Of a stretch of DNA of 64,000 nucleotides, positions 45,850 through 54,672 are shown piece after piece. The notes beneath the pieces are model-generated. The model had not been told where the DNA came from. It saw only the letters and a list, made by a program, of their open reading frames with translations, and searched no databases. The stretch comes from Streptococcus alactolyticus (lineage in GTDB: Bacteria > Bacillota > Bacilli > Lactobacillales > Streptococcaceae). Location of the stretch: positions 62,001-126,000 of the forward strand of contig NZ_JAAXMT010000011.1 in the NCBI RefSeq assembly GCF_012277075.1, in the 5' to 3' direction. Within the stretch, counting starts at the first letter, position 1, and every line of letters begins with the position of its first letter. Both the position numbers and the translations under genes were made by a program.

Positions 45850-46690
45850 ATTCAAACAGATAATGGTAGGGTTTGCGTTCTTTTTAGCAGCCCTTCTTCT
45901 GTTCGGTGGGCTTTTTTCCTTACTCATTCCAAAATCTGCTTCAGAGATAAGCCACAAGGACATTGCGACTACCAAGGCTAAGTCCTTTAACTATGTTGCC
46001 ATCGGTGATTCCTTGACCCAAGGGGTTGGCGATAGTACCAATCAAGGTGGCTTTGTGCCCTTGCTTTCTCAGGACTTGACCGATAAATATCATTACGATG
46101 TTCATTACAGCAATTATGGGGTGTCTGGCAATACCAGCAATCAGATTTTAAAACGCATGCAGGAACAAACAGACATTCAAGAAGCTCTTGCCAAAGCCAA
46201 TCTGATGACCTTAACTGTCGGAGGCAATGACGTGATGGCTGTGATTCGCAAGAATTTGGCTAATTTGTCGGTGTCTTCTTTCACCGAATCGTCCAAGGAT
46301 TACCAAAAACGCCTCCGTCAGATTATTGACCTTGCAAGAACAGATAACCCCAACTTGCCGATTTATATTCTAGGTATTTACAATCCTTTTTATTTGAATT
46401 TTCCTGATATGACGGAAATGCAAGACATTGTGGACAATTGGAATACCGCCACAGAAGACGTTACCAAAGAGTATGACAAGGTTTACTTTGTGCCAATCAA
46501 TGATTTGCTCTATAAGGGCGTCAATGGTGAAGAGGGCATTGTATCTACCTCAGGTGACCAAACAACCGTCATCAACGATGCCTTGTTTAGTGGCGACCAT
46601 TTCCATCCCAATAATATCGGCTACCAAATCATGTCAGATGCAGTAATGGAGAAGATAAGTGAAACAAAAAAAGACTGGACGAAAAACTAA
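45842..46690 (+). CDS. SGNH/GDSL-type hydrolase, membrane-anchored
   Basis: 282 residues. Uncleaved signal anchor at about 5-32 ([25 protein letters not shown]), then an SGNH hydrolase: block I GDSLTQG (Ser), block III GGNDV (Asn) and block V DHFHPN (Asp/His). Substrate unknown; extracellular esterase or lipase. Overlaps degV by 8 bases and the YpmS gene by 32. Confidence 0.92.
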   Translation: MNKFKQIMVGFAFFLAALLLFGGLFSLLIPKSASEISHKDIATTKAKSFNYVAIGDSLTQGVGDSTNQGGFVPLLSQDLTDKYHYDVHYSNYGVSGNTSNQILKRMQEQTDIQEALAKANLMTLTVGGNDVMAVIRKNLANLSVSSFTESSKDYQKRLRQIIDLARTDNPNLPIYILGIYNPFYLNFPDMTEMQDIVDNWNTATEDVTKEYDKVYFVPINDLLYKGVNGEEGIVSTSGDQTTVINDALFSGDHFHPNNIGYQIMSDAVMEKISETKKDWTKN

Positions 46691-47261
46691 CTGGTGGAAA
46701 TGGGGATTTCTCCTTATTTTAGCCATGAACCTCGCTTTTGTTGGTGTGGTGGCAAGTCGTTTGTTGCAAGTCAGAGAGCCTGCCACCGAAAACATCAGCA
46801 ACAACCAAAAAAAGAGCATCAAGGTTGGGACGTTCTCAACCAACATAGAGCAGCTTAACGACACCGTGGCAGCTTACCTGAAGGATTATCAGACCAAAAA
46901 AATGTCTTATAATGTCTATGCTACATCGTCTGAAATCATGTTTGAAGGGAAATACACCTTGCTGGGTTATGAAGTGCCCTTGTACATCTACTTCCAACCT
47001 AGCCGCTTAAATTCAGGTGCTATTCAGTTAAAAGTTACCTCATTCTCAGTCGGAACCCTTTCGTTACCAAAATCTGAAATCTTAAAATACATTGCGTCAA
47101 GTTATAAGCTGCCTTACTTTGTTGAAGTGCTTCCTGATGAGTCAGCCATCAACATCAATATCCAAAATTTGAAGAACGATGCGGACATTTATTTGAAGGC
47201 AACAACAGTCGATTTGGTTGGGGACCAATTCAATTTTGACATTTACAAGAAAAGCCGTTAA
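46659..47261 (+). CDS. YpmS-like DUF2140 membrane protein
   Basis: 200 residues: one N-terminal transmembrane helix (WGFLLILAMNLAFVGVVASRLL) and an extracellular beta-rich DUF2140 domain (STNIEQLNDTVAAYLKDYQ...LPYFVEVLPDESAINININ in outline). It is next to the SGNH hydrolase in the same order as Bacillus ypmR-ypmS; function unknown. Confidence 0.88.
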   Translation: MKQKKTGRKTNWWKWGFLLILAMNLAFVGVVASRLLQVREPATENISNNQKKSIKVGTFSTNIEQLNDTVAAYLKDYQTKKMSYNVYATSSEIMFEGKYTLLGYEVPLYIYFQPSRLNSGAIQLKVTSFSVGTLSLPKSEILKYIASSYKLPYFVEVLPDESAININIQNLKNDADIYLKATTVDLVGDQFNFDIYKKSR

Positions 47262-47275
47262 ATAGCGCTAAATAC

Positions 47276-47304
47276 TTGACCTCATGGGGATTTTTGGGTA
47301 TGAT
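47276..47304 (+). promoter_or_regulatory. hup promoter
   Basis: TTGACC, 17-base spacer, TATGAT, 50 bases before the HU start. Confidence 0.75.
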
Positions 47305-47354
47305 AGAACGTGTTAAAGTGTTAACGCTTAGAAATTAATTGGAGGATTTGTTAA

Positions 47355-47630
47355 ATGGCTAACAAACAAGATTTAATCGCTAAAGTTGCAGAAGCAACTG
47401 AGCTTACTAAAAAAGATTCAGCAGCAGCTGTAGATGCAGTATTCTCAGCAATTGAAAGCTTCCTTGCTGAAGGCGAAAAAGTTCAATTAATCGGTTTTGG
47501 TAACTTTGAAGTTCGCGAACGTGCAGCTCGTAAAGGTCGTAACCCACAAACTGGTGAAGAAATTGAAATTTCAGCTTCAAAAGTTCCTGCATTTAAAGCT
47601 GGTAAAGCACTTAAAGACGCTGTAAAATAA
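47355..47630 (+). CDS. hup: DNA-binding protein HU
   Basis: 91 residues ([20 protein letters not shown]...), beta-arm with the intercalating Pro region [12 protein letters not shown]. The main nucleoid protein of streptococci, essential there. GGAGG ribosome site; codon use is that of a highly expressed gene; terminator GAGCCTTG...CAAGACTC with T run at about 47640-47695. Confidence 0.98.
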   Translation: MANKQDLIAKVAEATELTKKDSAAAVDAVFSAIESFLAEGEKVQLIGFGNFEVRERAARKGRNPQTGEEIEISASKVPAFKAGKALKDAVK

Positions 47631-47639
47631 TCAACGCAG

Positions 47640-47695
47640 AAAAAGAGCCTTGTCCCATCAACCTTTGTTGAGTGTTGCAAGACTCTTTTTTAGTC
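47640..47695 (+). terminator. hup terminator
   Basis: AAAAAGAG...CTTG / CAAG...CTCTTTTTT with a long loop. Confidence 0.65.
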
Positions 47696-47789
47696 ATCAG
47701 ACGATAGCACCAAGATGAGCTTCTAGGTGCTTTTTTGCGTTAAAAAAATCCCTTATGGCTATTGCCATAAAGGATAATGTGATGAGAAA

Positions 47790-48386
47790 TTACTGGTTTG
47801 ACCAAGCGAAGCCTTTGTGGTTGTCTCTTGAAATGGTAGAACGTAGGATAAAGCCAACGTCTTCAGTGTTGTTGGCTAGACGGTAGCCGACAATGGCGTC
47901 AACGGTTTCGCCTGGATTGACTTCTTTATTAGCGTTGTCCACGAGTTCTTGGTTGGCATCGGTGTGGACTTCCTTGAGGTCAACAGGAGAAAGACTCTCA
48001 TTTTTGTTGTCGTTAGTTTGTTGCAAGTCCCAATCAACAGCAAATCCCATATAAGGTGTTGTTGCTGTTTCTTCATTGTTGGTGAAACTGATATCAACCA
48101 AGAGGATATTGTCCTCATCGCTGTTTCCTTTGACTTTGGTAATACTCTTAAAAGTATAGGTATTTTTTTTATCGGCTTGAACGCTATACGGAAATGATAC
48201 ATAGGCCTCGTCTGAATAAGCCGTGGTCTTTTGAGGTAATTCTGTTTCGCTAGAAGAAGCATAACGTTCTAAAGGATACGAATTTTCCGTCTTGCTTTTG
48301 CTGCTTGAGTTGTTTGACGAGGTGGCACAAGCACTAAGGGTCACAATAGACAATAAAGTCATCCCGATTACACTAAGCTTTTTCAT
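47790..48386 (-). CDS. DUF5067-type lipoprotein
   Basis: 198 residues with a lipoprotein signal peptide (MKKLSVIGMTLLSIVTLSAC, lipobox LSAC), a Ser/Asn-rich linker and one immunoglobulin-like DUF5067 domain (SITKVKGNSDEDNILLVDISFTNNEETATTP). Surface-exposed; function unknown. Single gene, convergent with hup. Confidence 0.82.
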   Translation of the reverse strand: MKKLSVIGMTLLSIVTLSACATSSNNSSSKSKTENSYPLERYASSSETELPQKTTAYSDEAYVSFPYSVQADKKNTYTFKSITKVKGNSDEDNILLVDISFTNNEETATTPYMGFAVDWDLQQTNDNKNESLSPVDLKEVHTDANQELVDNANKEVNPGETVDAIVGYRLANNTEDVGFILRSTISRDNHKGFAWSNQ

Positions 48387-48682
48387 GATTATCTTCTATT
48401 TTCAGCTTTTTACGTGGTTCAGCCTTACACGTTTGTTATCTCGTATGTCGAATGGTATGCGTCCACATATCCTGAGCTAAAATTTGTCTAATCGCCCATG
48501 AATACAGAAATGAAACCACCCTCAAGTTATAGTGTATCATAGAATGCCCAAACTGCCTAGCACAAAACCACCATAGAAGATAAAGCAGGTGGTTACAGTT
48601 TAAAATGTGGGTAACTTGTGTTATAATCAGTTGAAACATCTTTTGGCTTTGCCCAAAAGGATTAGAGAGAAGAGTTGATAAC

Positions 48683-48889
48683 ATGAAGGAAACGCTGTTA
48701 TTTATCATTATTGTTTTAGCTATTTTTTCAATTATCAAGGTTCTTTTGTTGATTGCTTATAGTTACGTCCTAAAACCAAAAGTGGATAAGGACGGCAATA
48801 TCATCGCTCCTAAGAATAAAAAAGACGATAAGGACGATGAAAAGACACTCAACAATGATGACGATGATGATTTTTGGAATGATTGGTAA
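48683..48889 (+). CDS. Small membrane protein with acidic tail (68 aa)
   Basis: One hydrophobic helix (about 4-30: LLFIIIVLAIFSIIKVLLLIAYSYVL) followed by a Lys/Asp-rich cytoplasmic tail ending DDDDDFWNDW. No family recognised. Promoter-like TATAAT at about 48620 and a GAGAGAAGAG ribosome site support it. Confidence 0.72.
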   Translation: MKETLLFIIIVLAIFSIIKVLLLIAYSYVLKPKVDKDGNIIAPKNKKDDKDDEKTLNNDDDDDFWNDW

Positions 48890-48905
48890 GCGTCATTTTA
48901 AGACT

Positions 48906-48941
48906 AAAAATGCCACCCTATTTCTAGGGCGGCATTTTTTT
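48906..48941. terminator. Bidirectional terminator
   Basis: TGCC-A-CCCTA / TAGGG-C-GGCA stem with A and T runs on the two sides; shared by the small membrane protein gene and pyrD. Confidence 0.85.
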
Positions 48942-48950
48942 ATGATTTGG

Positions 48951-49886
48951 TTAGTCCAAATACTGTAACTTGCCACGGAAATCATCAAGGCTTTCATAGC
49001 CTTTTTCAGTCATAATGGCTTTTAATTCATTTGTAATACGTTCAAAAACGGCTGGACCTTCTTGGTGTAAAACAGTTCCTAGTTGAACCATGCTAGCTCC
49101 GCACAAGATGTGTTCAAAGGCATCGCGACCAGTCTTGACCCCACCTGTCCCTATAATAGGAATAGTAGGATTTAGGCGTTGGTAAAAGGCGTGTACGTTA
49201 GCAAGCGCTGTTGGTTTGATATAATCCCCACCAATACCACCAAAACCATGTTTTGGCTTGATAACAACGGTTTCATCTTCGATAACCAAACCGTTACCGA
49301 TTGAATTGATGCAGTTAACAAAAGCCAACGGGAATTGATTGAATACCGCAGCAGCACGGTCAAAGTGAGCAATATCAAAATAAGGAGGCAATTTCACCCC
49401 AAGTGGTTTTGTGAAATAAGCAAAAATGTCCTTCAAGAGTTTCTCAGTTGTTTCAAAATCATAAGCGATTTGAGGTTTTCCTGGAACGTTTGGACAAGAA
49501 AGGTTTAATTCCACCAAACCTTGGTAGTCAGAGTCTTGGACGGCTTTTAAAATGGTGTGTGTTTCTTCTTCAGACATACCAACAAGTGATAAGAAGTGAT
49601 TCTTGCTATTTGGCGTGTTTTGGAGCTCAGTCACAAAGTCCAAATAATATTGGAAACCGTGATTTGGCAAGCCCATTGAGTTGATTGAGCCAAGGCTTGT
49701 ATCAACGTAGCGTGGTTCAGGGTTACCAGCGCGTGCGTTTAATGTCCCTGTCTTGGTGACAAAAGAGCCAGCAGCAGAAGCATCAATATCAGCTAATTCC
49801 TCACGAGTCATGCAGTAAACGCCAGCGGCATTCATGAGGCAGTTGTCAAAATCGAAAGCACCGATTTTTGTTGCAGTAGAAACCAT
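48951..49886 (-). CDS. pyrD: Dihydroorotate dehydrogenase, class 1A
   Basis: 311 residues from the ATG at 49886 (GGAGG upstream); the frame to 49925 has no ribosome site. FMN enzyme, dihydroorotate to orotate with fumarate as acceptor. [19 protein letters not shown], the class 1 catalytic Cys in [23 protein letters not shown] and [19 protein letters not shown]. Length and sequence match the soluble PyrDA of lactic acid bacteria, so no PyrK partner is needed. Confidence 0.96.
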   Translation of the reverse strand: MVSTATKIGAFDFDNCLMNAAGVYCMTREELADIDASAAGSFVTKTGTLNARAGNPEPRYVDTSLGSINSMGLPNHGFQYYLDFVTELQNTPNSKNHFLSLVGMSEEETHTILKAVQDSDYQGLVELNLSCPNVPGKPQIAYDFETTEKLLKDIFAYFTKPLGVKLPPYFDIAHFDRAAAVFNQFPLAFVNCINSIGNGLVIEDETVVIKPKHGFGGIGGDYIKPTALANVHAFYQRLNPTIPIIGTGGVKTGRDAFEHILCGASMVQLGTVLHQEGPAVFERITNELKAIMTEKGYESLDDFRGKLQYLD

Positions 49887-50123
49887 AAAGTCCTCCAAGT
49901 GTTGTAATAACGGTTGAAAAGGCATTCCAACCCATCTTCATTTTACTATTTCATCAGAATGAAAGCAAGTCATTTTCCCGAACGTTTTCAAGATAAATAC
50001 ATATCAAAGACCAGTTTTCCAATAACCTTGCGATCTTATAAAGCTTTCAAGGCCGTTTTGATTTCTTCAAATAGGAATATTGAGGTGTCTGAGTGTTGAG
50101 AGTGGTCTTTTAGCGTTTTTTAC

Positions 50124-50183
50124 TTGAAAAACGAAAGCGTTTAGGTTATACTAAAAATTATTGAACGATTGAATAAGTGTTCA
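50124..50183 (+). promoter_or_regulatory. Metal-efflux promoter and ArsR-type operator
   Basis: TTGAAA (50124-50129), 17-base spacer, TATACT (50147-50152); at +10 lies TGAATAAGTGTTCA (50170-50183), fitting the CzrA/ArsR family consensus TGAAnnnnnnTTCA. The gene-free region 49887-50218 otherwise holds the pyrD leader; nothing else seen. Confidence 0.7.
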
Positions 50184-50218
50184 AATATAAAAAACGTTAA
50201 TAATAGAAAGGAGAAAAG

Positions 50219-50533
50219 ATGATAGAGCATTTTGAGGGGGAGTTGCTAGATACGGTTTCTAATTTTTTCAAGGCTTTGGGCAATGAAACCCGCTTGAAAA
50301 TCTTGTGGCAACTAAGCCAAAAAGAATGGAAACCAACAGACTTAGCGGCAGTTTTAGAGATGACACCATCAGCCATTTCCCATCAATTGACTTTATTGAA
50401 AAACCTTAAGATTGTGGCTGTTAGACGTGAAGGTAAGCATCAAATTTACCGTTTGGCTGATAGCCATATCAGTCACGTCTTACATTCCGTTATCGAGCAT
50501 TATGAGGAGGATACCGATGTCAGAGAAGAATAA
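50219..50533 (+). CDS. ArsR-family metal-sensing repressor
   Basis: 104 residues. Winged helix TDLAAVLEMTPSAISHQLTLLKNLKIV; the C-terminal alpha-5 helix carries Asp84, His86, His97 and Glu100 (DSHISHVLHSVIEHYEE), the zinc-site pattern of CzrA/NmtR-like sensors, with no alpha-3 Cys (ELCVC) site of the CadC type. Expected ligand Zn2+ or Co2+. It overlaps the ATPase gene by 17 bases and should bind the palindrome upstream. Confidence 0.88.
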   Translation: MIEHFEGELLDTVSNFFKALGNETRLKILWQLSQKEWKPTDLAAVLEMTPSAISHQLTLLKNLKIVAVRREGKHQIYRLADSHISHVLHSVIEHYEEDTDVREE

Positions 50534-52412
50534 AAAATCCTTAAGGCAGATTGTTCTAGCTATCCTTGTCTTTTTACTGGTTGTTGTGGTGGTGCGGATC
50601 TATCAACCAACCTTAGAAATGCAAGCTATTTTGTACGCCGTTCCTTATTTAATTGCGGGGTATACGGTTTTGAAAAAAGCTGTTGTGAAAATCAGTCAAG
50701 GTAAGGTCTTTAGTGAGCATTTTCTCATATCCTTGGCAACGCTAGGTGCTTTTCTTCTTAGTTTTATCACGCAGGAAGCAGAGTTTGCCGAAGCTGTTTT
50801 TGTCATGATTTTTTACCAAATTGGTGAACTTTTTGAACACATTGCTGAAGGAAATAGTGAAAAATCCATTGCCGAGTTGCTGGCTTTGAAACCTGATGTG
50901 GTTCATCTTGAACAAGAGGGCAAGCTGGTCGATGTTGACCCCAAGGTCTTGCATGAGGGGCAGATTATCACGATTTCCCCAGGGGAAAAAGTCGCCATTG
51001 ATGGGATTTTAATTGAGGGAGAATCTTCGGTGGATACGTCAGCCTTGACGGGAGAAAGCCTGCCCCAAGAAGTGGTGGTGGGCGACCAAGTGCTATCTGG
51101 TATGATTAACATGACAGGTGTCATCCGTGTCAAAGTGTTGCACTCAGTAGAGCATTCGACTCTTAGTAAAATTTTGGAATTGTTAGAGGATTCGACGGCG
51201 CACAAGTCTAAGAGCGAACGTTTTATGGCCCGTTTTGCGGTGGTTTACACACCGACAGTCGTGATTGCAGCTTTGCTTTTGGCGGTGTTACCGCCCCTGT
51301 TTTCAGGTGATTTCATGGCTCATTTTCCAGAATGGTTTAGTCGTGCTTTGACCTTCTTAGTCATTTCATGTCCTTGTGCCTTGGTGATTTCCATTCCCCT
51401 TAGCTTTTTTGGCGGCCTCGGTGCTAGTTCCAAAGTGGGCGTTTTGATTAAAGGGTCTAATTACCTTGAAACCTTGGCGTCACTCGATACTCTGGTTTTT
51501 GATAAGACAGGGACGCTGACTGAGGGGGTGTTTGAGGTAACTGCCCTTCATCCAAAAGACATCAAGGAAGAAGAGTTGTTGCACTTAGCTAGCCACGTGG
51601 AACGTTTTTCAAATCATCCCATTGCCCAATCCCTTCGTTCTGCCTATCAAAAAGAAGCAGATGATTGTCGGATTACGGATATCACGGAAAAATCAGGCTA
51701 TGGCGTCAGTGCAAATATCAACGGGCATACCGTTGCTGTCGGTAATACCAAATTCATGGACAGTTTGGGTGCCAAATGGAAAACGTGCAGCAAGGTTGGT
51801 ACGGTGGTCCATGTCGCTATTGATGGGCAATACGCTGGGCACATCGTGATTTCAGACTGCATCAAACCAGACACAAAATCCGCCTTAGAACAATTACAAT
51901 CACTTGGTATCAAGCGTTTGGTTATGCTGACAGGGGACCGCAAAGAAGTGGTAGAAAAAGTAGCTGCAGAACTTGACATCACCGATTATCAGGCAGAATT
52001 GCTACCGACAGACAAGGTGACAGGCCTTGAAACCTATCTCAATACTGCTCAAAAACGTGCGACTGTTGGTTTTGTCGGTGACGGCATCAACGACGCTCCA
52101 GTCTTGGCTCGAGCAGATGTCGGTATTGCCATGGGAGGCTTGGGCAGTGATGTTGCCATTGAATCCGCTGATGTGGTCATTATGGACGACAAGCTTTCTA
52201 AATTAGTCAAAGTCATTGCTATTGCACGTCGCACGCGTCGCGTCGCTCATGAAAATATAGTCTTTTCAATCGGTGTGAAATTAGCCGTTCTCTTGTTGAC
52301 AGGATTTGGTTTGGCAAATATGTGGCTGGCTATTTTTGCCGATGTTGGGGTGACAGTGCTGGCTACATTAAATGCTATGCGCACCATGACCGTCACAAAA
52401 TCAGTGCTTTGA
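50517..52412 (+). CDS. P1B-type heavy-metal ATPase (Zn/Cd/Co efflux)
   Basis: 631 residues from the ATG at 50517; the frame to 50412 is shadow of the repressor gene. Membrane CPC motif in ISCPCALVISIPLS, phosphorylation site DKTGTLTEG, TGES, HP motif (SNHPIAQSL), hinge GDGINDAPVLARADVGIAMG. It lacks the N-terminal HMA metal-binding domain found in CadA. The ArsR repressor before it points to zinc or cadmium export. The last helices contain the conserved Lys and Asp (VKLA, FADVGVTVLATLNAMR) of the Zn/Cd group. Confidence 0.92.
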   Translation: MSEKNKKSLRQIVLAILVFLLVVVVVRIYQPTLEMQAILYAVPYLIAGYTVLKKAVVKISQGKVFSEHFLISLATLGAFLLSFITQEAEFAEAVFVMIFYQIGELFEHIAEGNSEKSIAELLALKPDVVHLEQEGKLVDVDPKVLHEGQIITISPGEKVAIDGILIEGESSVDTSALTGESLPQEVVVGDQVLSGMINMTGVIRVKVLHSVEHSTLSKILELLEDSTAHKSKSERFMARFAVVYTPTVVIAALLLAVLPPLFSGDFMAHFPEWFSRALTFLVISCPCALVISIPLSFFGGLGASSKVGVLIKGSNYLETLASLDTLVFDKTGTLTEGVFEVTALHPKDIKEEELLHLASHVERFSNHPIAQSLRSAYQKEADDCRITDITEKSGYGVSANINGHTVAVGNTKFMDSLGAKWKTCSKVGTVVHVAIDGQYAGHIVISDCIKPDTKSALEQLQSLGIKRLVMLTGDRKEVVEKVAAELDITDYQAELLPTDKVTGLETYLNTAQKRATVGFVGDGINDAPVLARADVGIAMGGLGSDVAIESADVVIMDDKLSKLVKVIAIARRTRRVAHENIVFSIGVKLAVLLLTGFGLANMWLAIFADVGVTVLATLNAMRTMTVTKSVL

Positions 52413-52538
52413 TTGAGAAAAGTCAGCGTCTTGAGATAAAATTAGTAATTTCACTAGCTTTTTTACCTCTTTTTGGGTAGAATAGTAAAAGTAAGCGGCG
52501 TTTAGGTCGCGATACATTATAGAAGGAGATAAAATCTA

Positions 52539-53231
52539 ATGGTAAAATTAGTGTTTGCACGTCACGGGCAATCTGAATGGAACAAAGCTAACCTTTTCAC
52601 TGGTTGGGCAGATGTAGATCTTACAGAAGAAGGAACACAACAAGCTATCGACGCTGGTAAATTGATCAAAGAAGCAGGAATCGAATTTGACCTTGCTTTC
52701 ACATCAGTTCTTAAACGTGCGATCAAAACAACTAACCTTGCTCTTGAATCATCAGATCAACTTTGGGTTCCAGTTGAAAAATCATGGCGCTTAAACGAAC
52801 GTCACTACGGTGGTTTGACTGGCCAAAACAAAGCTGAAGCTGCTGCAAAATGGGGTGACGAACAAGTTCACATCTGGCGTCGTTCATACGATGTATTGCC
52901 ACCAGCTATGGCTAAAGATGACAAATACTCAGCACACACTGACCGTCGTTACGCAAACCTTGACGACACTGTTATTCCAGATGCTGAAAACTTGAAAGTG
53001 ACATTGGAACGTGCCCTTCCATTCTGGGAAGATAAAATCGCTCCAGCACTTAAAGATGGTAAAAACGTATTCGTTGGTGCACACGGTAACTCAATCCGTG
53101 CCCTTGTAAAACACATCAAACAATTGTCAGATGACGAAATCATGGACGTTGAAATCCCTAACTTCCCACCACTTGTTTTCGAATTCGACGACAAATTGAA
53201 CGTTACAAAAGAATACTACTTAGGTAAATAA
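52539..53231 (+). CDS. gpmA: 2,3-bisphosphoglycerate-dependent phosphoglycerate mutase
   Basis: 230 residues. Phospho-His in RHGQSEWN (about 8-15), [11 protein letters not shown], and the second His in [10 protein letters not shown]. Glycolysis. Highly expressed codon use and a strong AGAAGGAG ribosome site; terminator AAGCATTCTAGC / GCTAGGGTGCTT with T run at 53259-53290. Confidence 0.98.
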   Translation: MVKLVFARHGQSEWNKANLFTGWADVDLTEEGTQQAIDAGKLIKEAGIEFDLAFTSVLKRAIKTTNLALESSDQLWVPVEKSWRLNERHYGGLTGQNKAEAAAKWGDEQVHIWRRSYDVLPPAMAKDDKYSAHTDRRYANLDDTVIPDAENLKVTLERALPFWEDKIAPALKDGKNVFVGAHGNSIRALVKHIKQLSDDEIMDVEIPNFPPLVFEFDDKLNVTKEYYLGK

Positions 53232-53258
53232 TCTTTTATAATAAGTGTAGTGTGTAAG

Positions 53259-53290
53259 AAGCATTCTAGCTTGTGCTAGGGTGCTTTTTT
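53259..53290 (+). terminator. gpmA terminator
   Basis: AAGCA-TT-CTAGC / GCTAG-GG-TGCTT stem and T run. Confidence 0.85.
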
Positions 53291-53355
53291 CTGACTTTAA
53301 AAATGGGAGGGATTTGTGATATGATGAAAGCATGAAACGTGAAAGGAGAATGGTT

Positions 53356-53877
53356 ATGAAAGCAGCAGAGCGCCGTCAAAAGATTATGGCGTCTTTGAGT
53401 CAGGCTCAGGTGCCTATTTCAGCCAGTGCTTTGGCCAGCCAATTTGGTGTGAGTCGTCAGATTATTGTAGGGGATATTGCCTTATTGAGAGCGGCAGACA
53501 ATGATGTGATTTCAACGCCAAAAGGCTACATTTTATCTCAGTCCTTGTATTCTCATCAGTTTATTGGGAAAATTGCTTGTCAGCACGGTCAAGATAAGAT
53601 TGAAGAAGAGTTGGCTTGCATTGTGTCGCAAGGTGGGATTGTGGTGGATGTCGAGGTGGAACATCCTGTTTATGGGATGCTGACGGCATCTTTAAACATT
53701 AAGACAGAAGAAGATATTGCCAATTTTATGGAGAAAATTGAGCAATCGCACGCTACTTTATTATCCTCTTTGACGGATGGTATTCATACGCACACTTTGT
53801 CTTGCTCCTCTAAGGACCGTTTTGATGAGATTAAAACGCTTTTGGCTGATAAAGGGATTTTGTTATCTGAAAACTAA
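53356..53877 (+). CDS. niaR: Nicotinate-responsive repressor NiaR
   Basis: 173 residues from the ATG at 53356 (AAAGGAG 8 bases upstream; earlier in-frame ATGs at 53332 and 53350 are less well placed). N-terminal HTH (RRQKIMASLSQAQVPISASALASQFGVSRQIIVGDIALLRA), C-terminal 3H domain with the three conserved His (YSHQFIG, VEHPVYG, IHTHTLS). It represses niacin uptake and de novo NAD genes when nicotinate is present. A NiaR operator and niaX follow. Confidence 0.94.
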   Translation: MKAAERRQKIMASLSQAQVPISASALASQFGVSRQIIVGDIALLRAADNDVISTPKGYILSQSLYSHQFIGKIACQHGQDKIEEELACIVSQGGIVVDVEVEHPVYGMLTASLNIKTEEDIANFMEKIEQSHATLLSSLTDGIHTHTLSCSSKDRFDEIKTLLADKGILLSEN

Positions 53878-53883
53878 AACACA

Positions 53884-53921
53884 ACAGATGTCTTGACACC
53901 TGTTGTGTTTTCTTTTATAAT
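53884..53921 (+). promoter_or_regulatory. niaX promoter with NiaR operator
   Basis: ACAGATGTCTTGACACCTGT at 53884-53903 matches the NiaR palindrome and contains the -35 TTGACA (53893-53898); 17-base spacer, TATAAT at 53916-53921. Repressor binding would cover the -35. The larger inverted repeat ACACAACAG...CTGTTGTGT could also end the niaR transcript. Confidence 0.85.
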
Positions 53922-53986
53922 AGCAGTAATCATGTGAGATAAAGCACAAATAAAGCTTATGAGACCGGTTTATTTAGGAGGAATTT

Positions 53987-54547
53987 ATGGTAAAACAAAG
54001 TCAAACAAAATCGCTGGCCTTTTCGGCTATACTGGTAGCCTTTGGGATTTTAATTCCCATGGTGATGCCGATTAAGGTGGTTATTGGGCCAGCTTCCTTC
54101 ACTTTAGCCAGTCATGTGCCTGTTTTTATGGCCATGTTCATTGCACCTCAGGTGACCTTCATGGTTGCTTTGGGGACAAGCCTTGGTTTCTTGCTGGCTG
54201 GCTTTCCGATTGTCATTGTCTTGCGAGCGGTGTCACATCTCTTGTTTGCAATGATTGGAGCAGTTCTGCTTCAAAGATATCCAAAACTTTTGGATAATGC
54301 CACCTCACGCTTGCTTTTAGCTTTGGGATTAAATCTCTTGCACGGCTTGGCAGAATTTGTTGTCGTCTTGTCCTTGACGACAGGCAGCCAATTAACCATG
54401 AGTTATGTCTGGTCATTAGTGGGGTTGATTGGCCTTGGCTCTATGGTACACGGCTGTATTGATTTTTACATTGCCTACTACATTTGGGTATTTTTAAAAG
54501 ACAAGGTCGGTATCAATTTTTCACTCAATGTTAACGAACAAGTGTAA
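53987..54547 (+). CDS. niaX: Niacin ECF transporter S component NiaX
   Basis: 186 residues with five to six membrane helices (LAFSAILVAFGILIPMVMP..., VPVFMAMFIAPQVTFMVALG, GFPIVIVLRAVSHLLFAMIGA...). S component that needs the shared EcfA/A'/T module. The NiaR site upstream fixes the assignment. Terminator GGTC / GACC with T at 54551-54577. Confidence 0.92.
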   Translation: MVKQSQTKSLAFSAILVAFGILIPMVMPIKVVIGPASFTLASHVPVFMAMFIAPQVTFMVALGTSLGFLLAGFPIVIVLRAVSHLLFAMIGAVLLQRYPKLLDNATSRLLLALGLNLLHGLAEFVVVLSLTTGSQLTMSYVWSLVGLIGLGSMVHGCIDFYIAYYIWVFLKDKVGINFSLNVNEQV

Positions 54548-54550
54548 TAA

Positions 54551-54577
54551 AGAAGGGTCAAGCGACCTTTCTTTTTT
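54551..54577 (+). terminator. niaX terminator
   Basis: GAAGGGTC / GACCTTTC stem, loop AAGC, T run. Confidence 0.75.
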
Positions 54578-54672
54578 TGTAAAGTCTGGTTAAAAACTTT
54601 TCTGGTTAGTTTTCTCTCTTTTAATGAAAATATGATAGAATATAAAACAGAGCTTTTATTTGTGAGGAAATA

